23,007 nt of DNA from positions 1 to 23,007 of the IMG/VR virus record IMGVR_UViG_3300029995_000043, one strand, 5' to 3'. The notes beneath the pieces were generated by a model. It did no database searches, was not told where the DNA came from, and saw only the letters and a program-made list of their open reading frames with translations. Every line of letters starts with the position of its first letter. Within the stretch, counting starts at the first letter, position 1. Origin of the DNA: a virus. A program made the translations under genes and the position numbers. This document shows positions 21,334-23,007 of the stretch, piece by piece.

Positions 21334-21425
21334 TTTGTCACCGCTTATGTCATTTATTGTCACTTGCTACACAAGTATTTGATTTTACTATCCTTTTTAG
21401 TGACAAAATTTGCTACCGAAGTGAC
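21334..21425. repeat. Inverted array of four GTGAC half-sites
   Basis: TTTGTCAC (21334) and ATTGTCACTT (21356) face GTGACAAA (21400) and AAGTGACG (GTGAC at 21421). The two left copies are 22 bp apart and the two right copies 21 bp apart, in opposite orientation. TTGCTAC is also repeated (21364 and around 21409). The layout resembles an operator or initiator-binding region. Confidence 0.6.
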
Positions 21426-21560
21426 GATTTATGGCAATGCTCCTGTAACGCTCTGCCCGGCCTATACGCTTGCCCACATATTGAGGCATGCTATCTATCG
21501 CGCCTCGTGCCGTTTGCCCTTCCTGGAGCGTCCCATGAAGCCGATTTTGTCCTCATGGGG
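21426..21560. other. GC-rich non-coding island, candidate structured RNA or foreign insert
   Basis: About 135 bases are visibly GC-richer than the AT-rich flanks and hold inverted repeats: GAGGC/GCCTC around 21483-21515 and the perfect 7-bp CCCATGA (21532-21538)/TCATGGG (21553-21559). Overlapping plus-strand frames exist but have no SD, and no convincing gene covers it on the minus strand. Together with the AT-rich stretch to 21178, this forms the 516-base gene-free interval between the 94-aa gene and the 76-aa gene. Confidence 0.45.
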
Positions 21561-21567
21561 TCTTAAA

Positions 21568-21606
21568 ACAATAAAAAGAAAGCCACCTGGAACAATAGGT
21601 GACTTT
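21568..21606 (-). terminator. Rho-independent terminator of the rightmost early transcript
   Basis: Read on the minus strand, a 10-bp stem (AAAGTCACCT/AGGTGGCTTT, one T-G wobble) with an 8-base loop is followed by CTTTTTATTGTTTT. It ends the transcript of the 62-, 97- and 76-aa genes. Confidence 0.82.
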
Positions 21607-21693
21607 CAGTCTTACTTATTTAGTTATAACGCCGCTTTTAAACGGCTGATACATAATATACCTCCTGAAATAGTTTTTCTTTCTGTTAAAACT

Positions 21694-21924
21694 TTATTGA
21701 ATACTTTCTTCCAAAGCCGCAATAACACAATCCATATTATCAAAAGCTTCTTGCAAAGCATTCGCTGCTGTTTCGCAAGCTTCACCTCTTTCCGACATTT
21801 GCAAACCTTCAGGCATGTTATCAAAGGATTCTTGTTCTTCACATTGTAACTCTTCAATTTGATTTTTTAAATCTTCTAACTGCTCCTGAATTTTGGTTAT
21901 TGTTTTGCGTCTTGCGTTGTTCAT
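21694..21924 (-). CDS. Conserved phage coiled-coil protein, 76 aa
   Basis: ATG at 21924 has a GGAG SD (8-base spacer). Product: MNNARRKTITKIQEQLEDLK, NQIEELQCEEQESFDNMPEG, then ACETAANALQEAFDNMDCVI. This acidic, heptad-rich pattern with the EQExFDNMPE motif is familiar from many tailed phages as an uncharacterised early protein. It is the last gene before a terminator. Confidence 0.85.
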   Translation of the reverse strand: MNNARRKTITKIQEQLEDLKNQIEELQCEEQESFDNMPEGLQMSERGEACETAANALQEAFDNMDCVIAALEESIQ

Positions 21925-21940
21925 TTTGTTATCTCCTTTT

Positions 21941-22234
21941 CTATTTTAATGTTCTGTTACGCTCGTTCAATAATTCTGAAAACTGGCTGACGAAGGTTTC
22001 ATCTACAGCTAAAGGATGATCCATCTCAAATAGTATTGCGTGAACAGTTTCATGATCGAGTGCTAGAGTCAAAGCCTTTTCTGTAATTTCAGGATTAAGC
22101 ACAATTCTCTGTAACTCACTCAAACACAAACCTTCGTATTCAGCGTTACCAAAGCAACGATTAGCAGCGGTCATGGTTTCATCATAAGATATAAACCATG
22201 TTTTGTTATTTAGTTTGAATGAGCGCGGTTTCAT
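21941..22234 (-). CDS. Putative HExxH zinc-metallopeptidase-like phage protein, 97 aa
   Basis: The product contains H61-E-T-V-H65 in LALDHETVHAILFEMDH, the zincin core motif, with acidic residues further on (D78, E79) that could provide the third ligand. The overall pattern (an ILNP-like strand, the HExxHA helix, then EtFVSQFSELL) matches small phage zincin-like proteins. Whether it cleaves a substrate is unknown. The ATG is one base after the upstream stop; the SD is weak (AGGG). Confidence 0.72.
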   Translation of the reverse strand: MKPRSFKLNNKTWFISYDETMTAANRCFGNAEYEGLCLSELQRIVLNPEITEKALTLALDHETVHAILFEMDHPLAVDETFVSQFSELLNERNRTLK

Positions 22235-22235
22235 G

Positions 22236-22424
22236 TTATGCCCTAACTACGTTGTCGCAATCAATAAGGGTAAAATAGTCTTTGCATTTGCCGCTGTTTA
22301 CCGCTTTAACACATCCTGCATCATAAGATGCACCGTCGTCATTGCGATTGTAGCGATACCATTTATCATAGAAGCCAGCAAGCCTATTGTTGTAGCCGCG
22401 TTGTTCGTCGGTGAGGGTTTTCAT
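22236..22424 (-). CDS. Small hypothetical early protein, 62 aa
   Basis: ATG at 22424 has an AAGGA SD (8-base spacer). Product: MKTLTDEQRGYNNRLAGFYD, KWYRYNRNDDGASYDAGCVK, then a Cys/Asp-rich end. It is Tyr/Asn/Asp-rich with three cysteines and no recognised motif. It is the first gene of the rightmost minus transcript, downstream of a candidate promoter at 22459-22487. Confidence 0.7.
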   Translation of the reverse strand: MKTLTDEQRGYNNRLAGFYDKWYRYNRNDDGASYDAGCVKAVNSGKCKDYFTLIDCDNVVRA

Positions 22425-23007
22425 TTTGTTTGTCCTTTCTTTCTCATTCTTTAAATATACTTTATCAAACCTAATTATCGTTGTAAATACTTTATTTCAA
22501 TCTTTTTATTGCTAAACACATATACTATTATAATGCTAATATCATGCCAATAAAGTAACCAAACAAACTAAATTACACATACGAAAACTATTTCTAAGCA
22601 TACCGTCCTATTGCTCAAACAATCAAACACTCTACAGGGCTTTATATTGCGTTTAAAGATATAATTCAAGTATTGATATGTTCATATTATAAGCGTTATA
22701 ACTTCAAGTATAATTTCAATTGGTATGATAGTTGCTATAACAATACATTCAACTTCTAATATATATTAAAACGGGGATTCCCGTAACGGAGAATATAGTA
22801 ATATGTTTTGCTGAATATACTAATATACCCATACCCTCCTCCACTATTCCCCGCCCTATTAAATATAGAAATATATATTACTATATTATCGTTGTTGTGA
22901 TCGTTTGAGTATATTTTTATATTCCTCTCCTGTTCAGTCAATCCCGCAAACATATATCTATATCTATACCCCCATATCTGAATGTCTGGAACTTTTTGTT
23001 CGAAGAC
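22425..23007. other. AT-rich gene-free region
   Basis: These 583 bases hold no convincing gene; one 65-codon minus-strand frame (22953-22756) has no SD and reads as low complexity. Visible features are a 5-bp-stem hairpin (ACGGG-gatt-CCCGT, 22771-22784), a perfect 13-bp inverted repeat (aatatagtaatat at 22792-22804 and its complement at 22875-22887) and repeated TATA/ATAT words. It probably contains early promoters or another control region at the edge of the early block. Confidence 0.5.
22459..22487 (-). promoter_or_regulatory. Candidate early promoter
   Basis: On the minus strand TTTACA (22487-22482) and TAAAGT (22464-22459) are 17 bp apart, upstream of the 62-aa gene. The -35 matches consensus at five of six positions and the -10 at four. 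In this AT-rich DNA chance matches are common, so support is moderate. Confidence 0.4.

Noticed and set aside
21357-21849. Plus-strand frames (69 and 161 aa) through the GC-rich island
   Set aside because: No SD, no recognised motif, and the longer one runs antisense through a terminator and the conserved 76-aa gene.
22756-22953. 65-aa minus-strand frame near the right edge
   Set aside because: No SD, low-complexity Tyr/Ile/Asn content expected from AT-rich repeats, and it spans the inverted repeats.
1-23007. Integrase, transposase or insertion-sequence remnants and attachment sites
   Set aside because: I found no tyrosine or serine recombinase motifs, no IS-type terminal repeats with target duplications, and no second copy of the tRNA 3' end that would mark an att site.

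Overview
This window is part of a tailed double-stranded DNA bacteriophage genome (or a prophage carrying one). The evidence is a truncated tail-fibre/tailspike-like gene at the left edge, a complete phage DNA-replication and recombination set, one phage-borne tRNA, and about twenty very small, tightly packed early genes. There is no integrase, transposase or ribosomal gene, and no terminase or capsid gene, so only part of the genome is present. The host cannot be named. Standard bacterial stop codons, AAGGAG-type ribosome binding sites and TTGACA/TATAAT-type promoters point to a bacterial host, and most of the window is AT-rich with heavy TTA (Leu) usage. Several small proteins resemble families I recognise from tailed phages of Proteobacteria; this is from memory, not from a search.

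Layout. (1) 1-2500, plus strand: GC-richer late genes, a beta-helix tail protein missing its start and a small structural-type protein, closed by a strong terminator. (2) 2656-14670, minus strand, a 12-kb operon. It starts at a divergent promoter region near 14.70-14.78 kb and is reinforced by a consensus promoter at 13.07-13.09 kb. In transcription order it holds conserved small phage genes, a MazG-like pyrophosphohydrolase, a 270-bp hexanucleotide repeat, a RecA-like AAA ATPase, an acyl carrier protein, a basic small protein, tRNA-Leu(UAA), a DUF669-type protein, a Cas4-like PD-(D/E)XK exonuclease, a DUF2493/SLOG protein, an SF2 helicase, small zinc proteins, a sliding-clamp-like protein and a family B DNA polymerase. 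Most adjacent pairs overlap by ATGA, GTGA or TAATG, which reveals two small genes of under 60 codons (58 and 53 aa). (3) 14803-17441, plus strand: a small DNA-binding-type protein and a primase/DUF3987 helicase. (4) 17414-22424, minus strand: a train of small early genes, many with unusually clear SD leaders, containing several genes of 31-57 codons. (5) 22425-23007: very AT-rich, no convincing gene.

How the parts fit. Helicase, primase-helicase, family B polymerase, clamp, exonuclease, AAA ATPase and DUF669 protein form an almost self-sufficient replication/recombination module. The most interesting signal is a dispersed 14-bp word, CAGTTAAGnrGyAA, arranged twice as three CAGTTAA copies exactly 21 bp apart. 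One set is inside the primase-helicase gene beside an AT-rich stretch and one is intergenic at 18.95-19.00 kb. This is the architecture expected of an iteron origin embedded in a replication gene, as in phage lambda gene O. Also notable are the hexamer repeat wedged between a ribosome binding site and the AAA ATPase start codon, the phage-encoded acyl carrier protein, and an inverted GTGAC array beside a GC-rich non-coding island.
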